A DNA stretch of 27,139 nucleotides from CAZUMH01 sp964621645 (lineage in GTDB: Bacteria; Zhuqueibacterota; QNDG01; JAGLOF01): positions 1 through 27,139 of the forward strand of contig CAZUMH010000040.1 of assembly GCA_964621645.1 (NCBI GenBank), in the 5' to 3' direction. Position 1 is the stretch's first letter, and each line of letters starts with the position of its first letter. Positions 14,767 to 22,710 of the stretch are shown here, piece by piece. A program made the position numbers and the translations under genes. Under the pieces are notes generated by a model that had not been told where the DNA came from, searched no databases, and saw only the letters and a list, made by a program, of their open reading frames with translations.

Positions 14767-16233
14767 ATGAAAATCAGTATACACGGCATATTCCTGCTTT
14801 GCCTGCTGAGCGTCGGCACCCTGCCGGCCCAGACCCTGCGGAAACATTCCTTTCTGCTGGAGGGAACGCCGGTCGAGAGGATAAGCAGCAATTATATCAA
14901 CGATATTCTCATCCACAATGCGACGGTCTGGATCGGCGGCGGCCAGGGACTGGAGCAGACGAGCAACCGGGGGGAATCCTTCCTGCATTTCGGAAGAGAG
15001 GAACATATCGGGAAGGGCGGCATTTCCGCCATCGCCGCCAGCGGCGACACCATCTGGGTGGCAACGGCCTTCGACACCACCACCGCCCTGGGCCAGTACG
15101 AAGCGGGAGGCGGTCTTTCCTGCAGCATCGACGGCGGCGCCAGCTGGCGCTGGATCCCCCAGCCCGTTGACTCCCAAAACGTAACGGAGTACAATCCGAC
15201 CACCACCGTTATCCAGAATATCACCTATGATATTGCTTTAGTCGGGAAAACGGTCTGGATCACCAGTTTCGGCGGCGGCCTGCGTAAATCCGACGATATG
15301 GGCGCCAGCTGGCAGGTTGTCACTGTGGACGGCTATCCCTTCGACGCCTTGGGACGGCTCGCCCACCGGGTATTCTCTGTCCACTTCGACGGAGAGAATC
15401 TCTGGGTGGGCTCGGCCGCCGGAGTGCATAAATCCGAGGACAGAGGACATACCTGGATCACCTTCGATCAATCCCAGCAGGAGCCCATCTCCGGCAACTT
15501 CGTTGTGGCCATCGGGCACCAGAACCTGGGAACCCGCAAGCGCATCTGGGCCGCCACTATCGAAGCGTTGGGGGAGGATGAAATCCGGGCAGTCTCCTTC
15601 ACCGACGACGGCGGTCTGACCTGGCAGCTGACCCTCCCGGGTCTCTTCACCCATAATTTTGGATTCGATCCCGTTTCCGGGGCCGTGTTCGCGGCCACGG
15701 ATTATGGTCTTTACAAGAGTTATAACGGCATAACCTGGGCCAGATTCCCGTCCCTCGTCGACGCGGACGGCCGGGCCGCGATGTACACGGATGACATCGC
15801 CTGCGCGGCCGTGGAGGAAGACGGTACTCTCTGGGTGGGCAGCGGTGACGGAGCCGCCTATTCGGAAAACGGCGGAGCCGACTGGCACCTGCTGCGGGCT
15901 TACCAACCCACCGGGAGAAACGGTCAGCCGGATACCTATGCCTACCCCAATCCCTTTTCACCAAGTAATGACAATTATTCAGGGGAAGACGGACATGCGC
16001 GGCTGCAGTACCATACGGACAAGACCTGCCAGGTGACGGTGACCATCTACGATTTCGGTATGGAATTGGTCCGCACCCTGCTGCAGGATGAATACCGCTC
16101 CCAGGGAGATCAGACGGAAGTCTGGAACGGGCGCAATGACCTGGGGAAGATCGTGGCCAACGGGGTCTATTTCTATCGCATCGAGCGCAGCGGCCAATCC
16201 ACTCTCTGGGGCAAGATTATGGTGGTGGATTAA
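14767..16233 (+). CDS. Secreted Asp-box beta-propeller with type IX-like C-terminal sorting domain
   Basis: 488 residues. A signal peptide (1 to about 22, ending LPAQ) is followed by a propeller (about 40-380) with at least five Asp-box/BNR motifs: SIDGGASWRW (120), SDDMGASWQV (175), SEDRGHTWIT (223), TDDGGLTWQL (279), SENGGADWHL (366). A degenerate TSNRGESF lies at 65. The C-terminal domain (about 392-488) starts YAYPNPFSPSND and has VTIYDFGMELVRTL, WNGRNDLGKIVANGVYFYRI and GKIMVV, the FlgD-Ig-like fold used as a type IX secretion signal. The protein is therefore probably secreted across the outer membrane or held on the cell surface. Its neighbours downstream are two PorV-like proteins, which fits cargo and shuttle. 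The ATG follows the previous stop by one base. Confidence 0.88.
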   Translation: MKISIHGIFLLCLLSVGTLPAQTLRKHSFLLEGTPVERISSNYINDILIHNATVWIGGGQGLEQTSNRGESFLHFGREEHIGKGGISAIAASGDTIWVATAFDTTTALGQYEAGGGLSCSIDGGASWRWIPQPVDSQNVTEYNPTTTVIQNITYDIALVGKTVWITSFGGGLRKSDDMGASWQVVTVDGYPFDALGRLAHRVFSVHFDGENLWVGSAAGVHKSEDRGHTWITFDQSQQEPISGNFVVAIGHQNLGTRKRIWAATIEALGEDEIRAVSFTDDGGLTWQLTLPGLFTHNFGFDPVSGAVFAATDYGLYKSYNGITWARFPSLVDADGRAAMYTDDIACAAVEEDGTLWVGSGDGAAYSENGGADWHLLRAYQPTGRNGQPDTYAYPNPFSPSNDNYSGEDGHARLQYHTDKTCQVTVTIYDFGMELVRTLLQDEYRSQGDQTEVWNGRNDLGKIVANGVYFYRIERSGQSTLWGKIMVVD

Positions 16234-16260
16234 ACGGCGGAAAGGATTATTGTCCTGAAT

Positions 16261-17244
16261 GTGATGTGTTTAAAAAAACGAGCAGTACAAGTTCTCATTC
16301 CGGTCTGTCTGGGATTTTTTCTGGTACCGTCCCTTACCCTGGCCGACGGAGTGGGCCGGGCCGGTAACGCCGGCTCCTTCGCGCGTATGGGGCTGGGAGC
16401 CCGGGCTCTTGGTATGGGAGGAGGCTCCGTTGCCGATTACCGGGACGGCAGCGCCGCCTATTACAATCCCGCCGCGCTGCCGCTGCTCAAGGGCGGCTGG
16501 ATCACCGCGTCCATGCGGGCTATGCCTTTGGACCGGAGGCTGAACTATCTGGGCTACGCCCAGTCCCTCACGGGTGACGCCCCCGGCAAGCTGCAGGCCG
16601 GATTCGCGGTGGGCTGGCTTTCCGCCGGGGTTTCCGACATTGACGGCCGCGACAGCAACGGTGAACATACCGAAACCCTTTCCGCCATGGAACACTGTTA
16701 CTCGCTCTCTTTCGGGGTACTGCCGGTGAAATTTTTAAGTTTCGGGATGAGCGCCAAGATATACAACCATCGTTTCCCGGGTCTGGTCGGGGGGGATGCC
16801 TTCACAGCCGTCGGCTTCGGCATCGATCTGGGCCTGCTGGTATACCTTTCCCGCACGGTGACCGCCGGGATCACCCTGCGGGATCTTGGTTCCCGCTATA
16901 CCTGGGACACCCAGAATCTCTACGAGCTCGGCACCCAGACGGTGGACCGTTTTCCCCGGGTGCTGCGGGGCGGAACTTCCTGGAGTCTTCTCGGCGGCCT
17001 CTGTACGGCCCAGCTGGACGCGGAAAAAATCGAAGGCAGGCCCTGGCGGGTGCTGGGGGGGGTGGAGCTGGGGGAGCTGCAGGGAGCCTTCCTGCGTACA
17101 GGACTGCGCTACGGGCAATTGACCTTAGGAGCGGGATATCGTACGGTTATCGCCGGAGCCAACATCAGGATCGATTATGCCATGGTATCGGATCCTGTCG
17201 CTCCGGGGGAAAATCATGTGTTTACCTGGTCGATTATCTTCTAA
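16261..17244 (+). CDS. PorV/PorQ-like outer-membrane protein, first copy
   Basis: 327 residues from GTG 16261; ATG 16264 is equally possible, and neither has a well-spaced ribosome-binding site. A signal peptide ends near TLADG. The mature start GNAGSFARMGLGARALGMGG followed by SAAYYNPAALP is the hallmark of the PorV/UPF0164 outer-membrane beta-barrel family. The remainder alternates short amphipathic strands and ends in aromatic FTWSIIF, a typical barrel C-terminus. In type IX systems PorV carries cargo to the cell surface and PorQ sits in the attachment complex. Which role this copy plays cannot be decided from sequence. It lies 27 nt after the sorting-domain protein, in the same operon. 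Confidence 0.85.
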   Translation: MMCLKKRAVQVLIPVCLGFFLVPSLTLADGVGRAGNAGSFARMGLGARALGMGGGSVADYRDGSAAYYNPAALPLLKGGWITASMRAMPLDRRLNYLGYAQSLTGDAPGKLQAGFAVGWLSAGVSDIDGRDSNGEHTETLSAMEHCYSLSFGVLPVKFLSFGMSAKIYNHRFPGLVGGDAFTAVGFGIDLGLLVYLSRTVTAGITLRDLGSRYTWDTQNLYELGTQTVDRFPRVLRGGTSWSLLGGLCTAQLDAEKIEGRPWRVLGGVELGELQGAFLRTGLRYGQLTLGAGYRTVIAGANIRIDYAMVSDPVAPGENHVFTWSIIF

Positions 17245-17257
17245 GCGGAATTATAGT

Positions 17258-18139
17258 ATGAAACAATCTTTCCTGATAAGCATCATTCTTCTCGCGGCGT
17301 CTCAGGCCCGGGCGGACGGTTTCCTGTCTCTCACACTGGGAGTCGATGCCCGCAGCGCCGCAATGGGGACGGCCGCGACGGCTGTTTCCCGGGGCGCGGC
17401 CGCAGTCTGGTACAATCCCGCTCTGATAGCGCTGCCGGGTTCAGACGAAGTCCTCTTTACACATCACCGCTGGATCGTAGGAGTGCGTTCGAGCTACCTG
17501 GGACTGACTCGGCAGTTGGGCAGGAGCGGATTCGGAGCGTACCTTCTCTACACGGATATGGGACAGATGGAGCAGCGGCTGGTGCCGTCACCCGAACCGG
17601 CCGGCACCTTTTCGGCGGATGAGCTGGTGCTGGGATTCGGCTGGGGCCGGGAGATCGCCCCGGGATTCACCCTGGGGCTGGGAGCCAAACTGCTCTATGA
17701 CAAGATCTTTGTGTACGACGCCTGGGGATTCGCTCTTGATGCCGGTCTTTCCTGGCTCCCGGTCGAGAAAGGCCCTCGTCTGTCTCTGGTGTTGAGCAAC
17801 CTGGGCAAAACTGAAAAACTTGACAGCGAAAGGATCTCGCTGCCCCTTAGCCTGCGGGGAGGCATCTCAATGCCGATACCTTTGCCCGGAGGATCCTGGC
17901 TGACGGTATTGGAAGTCGGTTACCGCAGGGATGCTGAGTGGTGCTTCGGAGCAGGGACAGAATACGTCGTAAGCAACACAATTTTCCTGCGTTTTGGTTT
18001 TCGCAGACTGCAGGATGATACTGATCTTACGGCAGGGCTGGGTTTGGCGCTGGGCAAATACCGCCTGGATTACGGCTACATGCCCCTGTCCAGCGGAGTG
18101 GGGGATTCACACAAGATTTCACTGGCGATTGATCTTTAG
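17258..18139 (+). CDS. PorV/PorQ-like outer-membrane protein, second copy
   Basis: 293 residues. A signal peptide (1 to about 19, ending QARA) is followed by DGFLSLTLGVDARSAAMGTAATAVSRGAAAVWYNPALIALP in segments that match the PorV family start, and barrel-like strands run to the C-terminus (HKISLAIDL). It is a diverged paralogue of the preceding gene, 13 nt downstream. The start ATG at 17258 is preferred over upstream in-frame codons because it begins a clean signal peptide; the earlier region overlaps the previous gene. A pair of such proteins beside a sorting-domain cargo suggests a dedicated surface-export or anchoring module. Confidence 0.85.
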   Translation: MKQSFLISIILLAASQARADGFLSLTLGVDARSAAMGTAATAVSRGAAAVWYNPALIALPGSDEVLFTHHRWIVGVRSSYLGLTRQLGRSGFGAYLLYTDMGQMEQRLVPSPEPAGTFSADELVLGFGWGREIAPGFTLGLGAKLLYDKIFVYDAWGFALDAGLSWLPVEKGPRLSLVLSNLGKTEKLDSERISLPLSLRGGISMPIPLPGGSWLTVLEVGYRRDAEWCFGAGTEYVVSNTIFLRFGFRRLQDDTDLTAGLGLALGKYRLDYGYMPLSSGVGDSHKISLAIDL

Positions 18140-18205
18140 ATAAAAATACTTTCAAGGGATCAAACCTGTTAATTCGTATAGATAACAGAAGAAAGGGTGT
18201 ATTCT

Positions 18206-19324
18206 ATGGCTAAATATCGAATTGCACTTCTTCCCGGTGACGGCATCGGAGTCGACGTTATGGAGGCTGCCCAGCTGGTGTTGGATAGGCTGGCAGTAGA
18301 TGCCGAATACCAGAAGGGAGACATCGGCTGGGAATTCTGGAGAACGGAAGGAGATCCCCTGCCTCCCAGGACGATTGAACTTTTAAATAACACCGATTGC
18401 TGCCTTTTCGGCGCCATCACGTCAAAACCCAAGGAGGAAGCGGAAGCGGAGTTGATTCCCGAGCTCCAGGGGAAGGGGATGAAATATTTCAGCCCTATTG
18501 TCAGGTTGAGACAGGAGTTCGATCTGCGCACAAATCTGCGGCCCTGCAAGGCCTATAAAGGTAATCCGCTTAACTACCGTGACGATATTGATCTGGTCGT
18601 TTTCCGGGAAAACACGGAAGGATTGTATTCCGGCGTCGAATTCCATCCCGTGCCCGAGACGTTAATGCAGACGCTTCTGGACCTGCACCCCAAGGCAAAG
18701 AAATTTTCCGGCACTGATCTGGCCGATCTGGCTCTGAGCTGCCGTATCTTTACCAGACAGGCCTGCCGCAATATCATCCGCGACGCCTTTGAATATGCCA
18801 AGAAACACGGCTATAAGACGGTGACAGTGGTGGAGAAACCCAATGTCATCCGGGAGACTTCCGGGCTCATGGTGCGTGAGGCCCGCAAGATAGCGGCGGA
18901 ATACCCCGGAATCGATCTCTGGGAAACGAATATCGACGCCATGTGCATGTGGCTGGTGAAAAATCCGCAGAATTACGGCGTCCTGGTTTCCAGCAATATG
19001 TTCGGGGATATCGTCTCGGATCTCTGCGCTCAATTGGTAGGTGGACTGGGCTTTGCCTGCAGCGGAAATATAGGAGATTCCTACGCTGTATTTGAGCCGA
19101 CTCACGGATCGGCTCCCAAATACGCCGGTCAGTACAAGGCCAATCCTATGGCCATGCTGCTCACCACCAAACTGATGCTGGGCTGGCTGGGAGAAAACGA
19201 TAAAGCGAACGCGCTGGAGAGAGCCGTATCAACGGTGATCGCCGCGGGAAAAGTCAGAACGTATGATATGGGAGGCGGTAATACCACTCTGGAAGTGGCC
19301 GAAGCAGTAGCCACTCATCTGTAA
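18206..19324 (+). CDS. Isocitrate/isopropylmalate-type dehydrogenase
   Basis: 372 residues, the usual length for the NAD-dependent beta-decarboxylating dehydrogenase family. Motifs: LLPGDGIGVDVM (N-terminus), LFGAITSKP, the substrate Arg cluster RLRQEFDLRTNLRP, VVFRENTEGLYSG, VEKPNVIRETSG, NIDAMCMWLVKNP, SNMFGDIVSDLCAQLVGGLG (metal-binding Asp pair) and FEPTHGSAPKYAG (cofactor loop). ENTEGLYSG favours isocitrate over 3-isopropylmalate, but homoisocitrate or isopropylmalate activity cannot be excluded; no leu genes adjoin it. The cofactor is probably NAD+. ATG 18206 follows AAAGGG at about 8 nt. It may be co-transcribed with the PorV-like genes 66 nt upstream; no convincing separate promoter was seen. 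Confidence 0.9.
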   Translation: MAKYRIALLPGDGIGVDVMEAAQLVLDRLAVDAEYQKGDIGWEFWRTEGDPLPPRTIELLNNTDCCLFGAITSKPKEEAEAELIPELQGKGMKYFSPIVRLRQEFDLRTNLRPCKAYKGNPLNYRDDIDLVVFRENTEGLYSGVEFHPVPETLMQTLLDLHPKAKKFSGTDLADLALSCRIFTRQACRNIIRDAFEYAKKHGYKTVTVVEKPNVIRETSGLMVREARKIAAEYPGIDLWETNIDAMCMWLVKNPQNYGVLVSSNMFGDIVSDLCAQLVGGLGFACSGNIGDSYAVFEPTHGSAPKYAGQYKANPMAMLLTTKLMLGWLGENDKANALERAVSTVIAAGKVRTYDMGGGNTTLEVAEAVATHL

Positions 19325-19393
19325 TATAAGCGAGGGGCTATCCTGTCGGCTAGTTTCTTGTTTCGATTAAACATAGAGTCGGGAAAAAAAACA

Positions 19394-19422
19394 TTGACTT
19401 TTTTTCTCGAATTGGTTATACT
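19394..19422 (+). promoter_or_regulatory. Sigma-70-type promoter for the exbB operon
   Basis: TTGACT (19394-19399), a 17-nt spacer, then TATACT (19417-19422). The predicted start near 19429 gives a leader of about 70 nt. This is among the best-matching promoters in the window. Confidence 0.7.
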
Positions 19423-19442
19423 AATCAAACATTGTTATGAGA

Positions 19443-19455
19443 GTCGAAACTCGAC
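19443..19455 (+). promoter_or_regulatory. Short dyad just downstream of the exbB promoter
   Basis: GTCGA-AAC-TCGAC is a perfect 13-base inverted repeat about 15-27 nt after the predicted transcription start. It could be a repressor operator or a leader hairpin. No regulator gene is nearby, and I see no resemblance to a Fur box. Confidence 0.3.
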
Positions 19456-19501
19456 GAATATTCTATCTCAATTTTTAACCAAGCATGGAGGGTAGTAAGA
19501 G

Positions 19502-20113
19502 ATGGTTGAAATGTTTATTCAAGGTGGCGGCTTCATGTGGCCCATTCTGATCCTGCTTATTGTTGGAATAGGGATCAGCATTGAGCGTTTCATCTCCTTA
19601 AGCAAGGCGAGCGTGAATACGAGAAAGTTCATGGCCAGTGTTACCAATGCTCTTGATAAGGGTGGTATAAGTGCGGCTATGGATGTATGCGAGAAGACTC
19701 CCGGTCCGGTGGCCTCAATATTTCATGCCGGTCTGCAGAGAGCCGACCGCGGACCCGAGTATGTTGAGAAGTCGATCGCCAATGCAGGATCAATTGAAAT
19801 GGCCTTTCTGGAAAGAGGACTGATTTGGCTTTCCACGGTTATCACCCTCGCTCCCATGCTCGGTTTTACCGGAACCGTACGAGGAATGATCATTTCCTTC
19901 GATGATATCAAGAACGCCAATGACATCTCTCCTTCGATCGTTGCCAACGGTATCTCGGTAGCGTTGCTCACCACTCTGTTTGGACTTATTGTGGCCATGA
20001 TAATTCAGATCTTCCATAACTATTTCGTTTCAAAGGTTGATCGTCTGGTTATCGACATGGAAGAGAGTTCGGTGGAACTGGTTGATCATCTGATCGAACA
20101 TGCGGTGAAATAG
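19502..20113 (+). CDS. exbB: ExbB/TolQ/MotA family proton channel subunit
   Basis: 203 residues. It is an inner-membrane channel subunit that, with ExbD, turns proton motive force into mechanical work for TonB. Three membrane segments are visible: about 12-28 (MWPILILLIVGIGI), 107-127 and 147-170. The conserved LAPMLGFTGTVRGMI lies between helices two and three, and the family's proton-path Thr/Ala-rich helix VANGISVALLTTLFGLIVA follows. The start ATG has GGAGGG upstream at about 9 nt. It is first in a four-gene operon with two exbD copies and tonB. TolQ is an alternative name, but the terminal tonB gene favours Exb. Confidence 0.93.
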   Translation: MVEMFIQGGGFMWPILILLIVGIGISIERFISLSKASVNTRKFMASVTNALDKGGISAAMDVCEKTPGPVASIFHAGLQRADRGPEYVEKSIANAGSIEMAFLERGLIWLSTVITLAPMLGFTGTVRGMIISFDDIKNANDISPSIVANGISVALLTTLFGLIVAMIIQIFHNYFVSKVDRLVIDMEESSVELVDHLIEHAVK

Positions 20114-20127
20114 GGGGGAACTGAGCC

Positions 20128-20529
20128 ATGATGCTCGAAAAACGCAAAGAACGGGTTGTTGCCATCCCGACATCGTCTATGGCGGACATTGCGTTTCTTC
20201 TCCTAACCTTCTTTCTGGTAACCACCAGCTTGGATCTGGACAAGGGTCTGGGGCTGGCTCTGCCGCCCAAGGGTGAAGCGAAACCGATTCCCAAGCAAAA
20301 CATCGCCTCTATCTGGATCAATGATGCAGGCGAGGTCATGCTGGATGACGAGATGACGGAGATTTCGCGTATACGTGAGATTATCAAACAGCGGCTGGCC
20401 CAAAACGACAAGCTTACCGTCTCAATAAAGACCGGCAGAAATACATTATACCAGACCTATATCAGTGTACTCGATCAGGTGCAGCTAGCGGAGGCCAAGC
20501 GTATTTCCATAGCCGAACCTGAGATGTAA
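20128..20529 (+). CDS. exbD: ExbD/TolR family protein, first copy
   Basis: 133 residues. A short cytoplasmic N-terminus leads into one membrane helix (about 19-33, SMADIAFLLLTFFLVTTS) with the essential Asp at residue 20, then a periplasmic ExbD fold (LPPKGEAKPIPKQNIASIWIN onward). It pairs with ExbB to form the proton-driven motor. A GGGGGGAA ribosome-binding site precedes the ATG, 14 nt after exbB. Confidence 0.93.
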   Translation: MMLEKRKERVVAIPTSSMADIAFLLLTFFLVTTSLDLDKGLGLALPPKGEAKPIPKQNIASIWINDAGEVMLDDEMTEISRIREIIKQRLAQNDKLTVSIKTGRNTLYQTYISVLDQVQLAEAKRISIAEPEM

Positions 20530-20545
20530 ACTGGGGAGAATAAAC

Positions 20546-20956
20546 GTGGCGTTTAAAAGAAAATGTAAAATCAGCGAGGAGATACCAACGGCATCCATGC
20601 CGGATATCGTATTTATGCTCCTTCTGTTTTTTATGGTTACCACTGTTTTCAGACAGTTTTCCGGACTGCCGGTGAACCTTCCCACGGCCAAGAAGATCGA
20701 AAAACTGGAGGCCAAGAAGAATGTAGTCAATATCTGGGCCGATGCTGAGGGAGAGATATCCATAGATGACAAGATTTTGGATCAAGTTAACAAACTCCGG
20801 CGTGTAATGTATGAGAAGGTGAATGAAAACAGCTTGATTACCACCTCTCTGAAAATAGACAGAGCGGCCAAGATGGACCTGGTGACACAAATTCATCAGG
20901 AACTGCGCGAAGCAGGTGCTCTGAGAATCAACTATTGCGCAAAATCTGGTCAGTAG
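20546..20956 (+). CDS. ExbD/TolR family protein, second copy
   Basis: 136 residues, starting at GTG with GGGGAGAA 5 nt upstream. Like the preceding gene it has a single helix with Asp20 (SMPDIVFMLLLFFMVTT) and a periplasmic domain, but the sequences have diverged (LPVNLPTAKKIEKLEAK). Tandem ExbD genes between exbB and tonB suggest heteromeric ExbD pairs in the motor, a layout common in FCB-group bacteria. No broken motif is seen. Confidence 0.92.
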   Translation: MAFKRKCKISEEIPTASMPDIVFMLLLFFMVTTVFRQFSGLPVNLPTAKKIEKLEAKKNVVNIWADAEGEISIDDKILDQVNKLRRVMYEKVNENSLITTSLKIDRAAKMDLVTQIHQELREAGALRINYCAKSGQ

Positions 20957-20962
20957 GGGGTG

Positions 20963-21613
20963 ATGATGATAAAAAAGAGAAAAGAAGCCGATCTGAAATT
21001 CCAGTATAAACGGGTGCTGGAACTGGGGCTGGTGATTTCTCTCATCCTTCATATCATCCTCATGCAGGGGTATAAGAAGGTGGTGAGGCACTCCCAGCTT
21101 CAGGATGTCAAAATGGAAGCGCTGACGGTGGAAGATATTCCTCAGACCAAACAGGAGAAAGCGGCCCCGGCCCCGAGCAGGCCGACGGTGCCAATCGCGT
21201 CCGAGGATGAAGATCTGCCGGAGGACGAAACCATCGATTTTACCGATCTGGATCTGGAGACCGAAGCGCCGCCCCAGCCACCAGCGCTGGATGGTGGCGG
21301 TGATCAGCCATTTTTCGTCGCCTTTGATGAACGTCCCGAGCCCATCGGCGGCTGGGATCGGCTGCAGCGCAACATCGTCTATCCCGAAATCGCAATTAAG
21401 GCGGGGATAGAAGGTATCGTCTTTGTTAACGCGCATATCGATGTGAAAGGCAATGTACTGCATACTCAAATCGGTAAAAGTGACAACAATATTTTGAATC
21501 AGGCGGCCGCTGACGCAGTGAAGAAGACAAAATGGAAGCCGGCCATGCAGCGGGACAAACCGGTAGAAGTGTGGGTTATGATTCGGGTGATTTTCCAGCT
21601 GACGAACCGGTAA
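20963..21613 (+). CDS. tonB: TonB energy-transducing protein
   Basis: About 216 residues. One N-terminal membrane anchor (about 18-35, VLELGLVISLILHIILM) is followed by an acidic, Pro-containing periplasmic linker (EKAAPAPSRPTVP; EDEDLPEDETIDFTDLDLE) and a C-terminal TonB domain (about 125-216: ERPEPIGGWDRLQRNIVYPEIA, GIEGIVFVNAHID, WKPAMQRDKPVEVWVMI). It links the ExbB/ExbD motor to outer-membrane transporters. GTG 20960, ATG 20963 and ATG 20966 are all possible starts after GGGGG at 20956-20960. It ends the operon and is followed by a strong terminator. Confidence 0.92.
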   Translation: MMIKKRKEADLKFQYKRVLELGLVISLILHIILMQGYKKVVRHSQLQDVKMEALTVEDIPQTKQEKAAPAPSRPTVPIASEDEDLPEDETIDFTDLDLETEAPPQPPALDGGGDQPFFVAFDERPEPIGGWDRLQRNIVYPEIAIKAGIEGIVFVNAHIDVKGNVLHTQIGKSDNNILNQAAADAVKKTKWKPAMQRDKPVEVWVMIRVIFQLTNR

Positions 21614-21656
21614 ATTCGGAGGTTCATCTGCTGGAATTTCCCTGGCAGGCGATTTT

Positions 21657-21688
21657 AAAAAGGCGGTGTTTAAAACACTGCCTTTTTT
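21657..21688 (+). terminator. Intrinsic terminator of the exb-tonB operon
   Basis: AAAAAGGCGGTGTT (21657-21670) pairs with AACACTGCCTTTTT (21674-21687) around a 3-nt loop, with one G-T wobble and a six-T run. It lies 43 nt after tonB and 29 nt before obg. Confidence 0.88.
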
Positions 21689-21717
21689 GATTCACCGTTT
21701 CAGATGCGGATTTTTTA

Positions 21718-22710
21718 ATGAAATTTATCGATGAAGTCTCGATCCGGGTCACGGCCGGTAAAGGAGGTGACGGCTGCGTCAGTTTCCGGCGGGAGAAATA
21801 TGTCCCCAAGGGCGGTCCGGATGGCGGTGACGGGGGGCGGGGAGGAAGCGTCATCGTCGAGGCCCGGGCGAACCTGTCCACGCTGGTCGATCTGCGGCAT
21901 CGCAGCCGTTTCCGGGCCGGAAACGGAGAGAACGGCCGGGGGAAAAAACAGTCGGGTAAAAACGGTGATGATGTAATCATCCCGGTGCCTCCCGGGACAG
22001 AAGTGTACGATGATGAATCAGGCCTTCTCATTACCGACCTGAAGGAGGCCGGACAGCGCAGTGTCATCGTCCGGGGGGGGCGGGGCGGACTTGGCAACAG
22101 TAATTTTGCCACTCCAACGCGTCAGGCGCCCGATTTTGCCACGCCGGGGGGAGCGGGGGAAAGCATATCAGTCCGTCTGGAACTGAAGCTGTTGGCGGAT
22201 GTGGGACTGGTAGGCCTGCCCAATGCTGGCAAATCCACACTGCTTTCGGTCGTTTCTGCGGCTCGTCCCCGCATCGCTGATTATCCTTTTACCACCCTGG
22301 TTCCCAACCTGGGGATCGTGCGGCTGGATGAAGAAAAAAGCGCCACGTTTGCCGATATTCCCGGTCTCATCGAGGGAGCATCCCGGGGCAAGGGGTTGGG
22401 AGACCGTTTCCTGCGGCATATTGAACGCACCAGACTGCTGGTTTTCCTTATAGACTGCCAGAATGAAGATCCGGAGAGTACCTTGCGACTTCTGCTCAGC
22501 GAACTCGATTCATTCCACGGCGATCTCCTCAAGAAACCGGGAATCGTGGCGCTTACGAAGATTGACCTTCTGGATCCGGAAAAACGGGGATCTTTGCCTG
22601 AGACGATAAACGGACGTGAGTGTCACGGGATTTCGGCGGCAAGCGGAGAAGGGATTACCGAACTGCTGGCCGCCACTTTTTCCCTTTTGGAAGGGAGTGA
22701 TGAATCATAA
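21718..22710 (+). CDS. obg: Obg/CgtA family ribosome-associated GTPase
   Basis: 330 residues. The N-terminal glycine-rich Obg fold (1-157, MKFIDEVSIRVTAGKGGDG, KGGPDGGDGGRGG, GGRGGLGNSNF) is followed by a GTPase domain with G1 GLPNAGKS (166-173), switch PFTTLVPNLG, G3 DIPG (213-216) and G4 TKID (about 280). The variable C-terminal OCT domain is absent, as in many bacteria. The protein acts in 50S subunit assembly and stress signalling. The ATG has only a weak ribosome-binding site after the upstream terminator, so its promoter was not located. Its end overlaps the start of dprA by 11 nt. Confidence 0.96.
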   Translation: MKFIDEVSIRVTAGKGGDGCVSFRREKYVPKGGPDGGDGGRGGSVIVEARANLSTLVDLRHRSRFRAGNGENGRGKKQSGKNGDDVIIPVPPGTEVYDDESGLLITDLKEAGQRSVIVRGGRGGLGNSNFATPTRQAPDFATPGGAGESISVRLELKLLADVGLVGLPNAGKSTLLSVVSAARPRIADYPFTTLVPNLGIVRLDEEKSATFADIPGLIEGASRGKGLGDRFLRHIERTRLLVFLIDCQNEDPESTLRLLLSELDSFHGDLLKKPGIVALTKIDLLDPEKRGSLPETINGRECHGISAASGEGITELLAATFSLLEGSDES

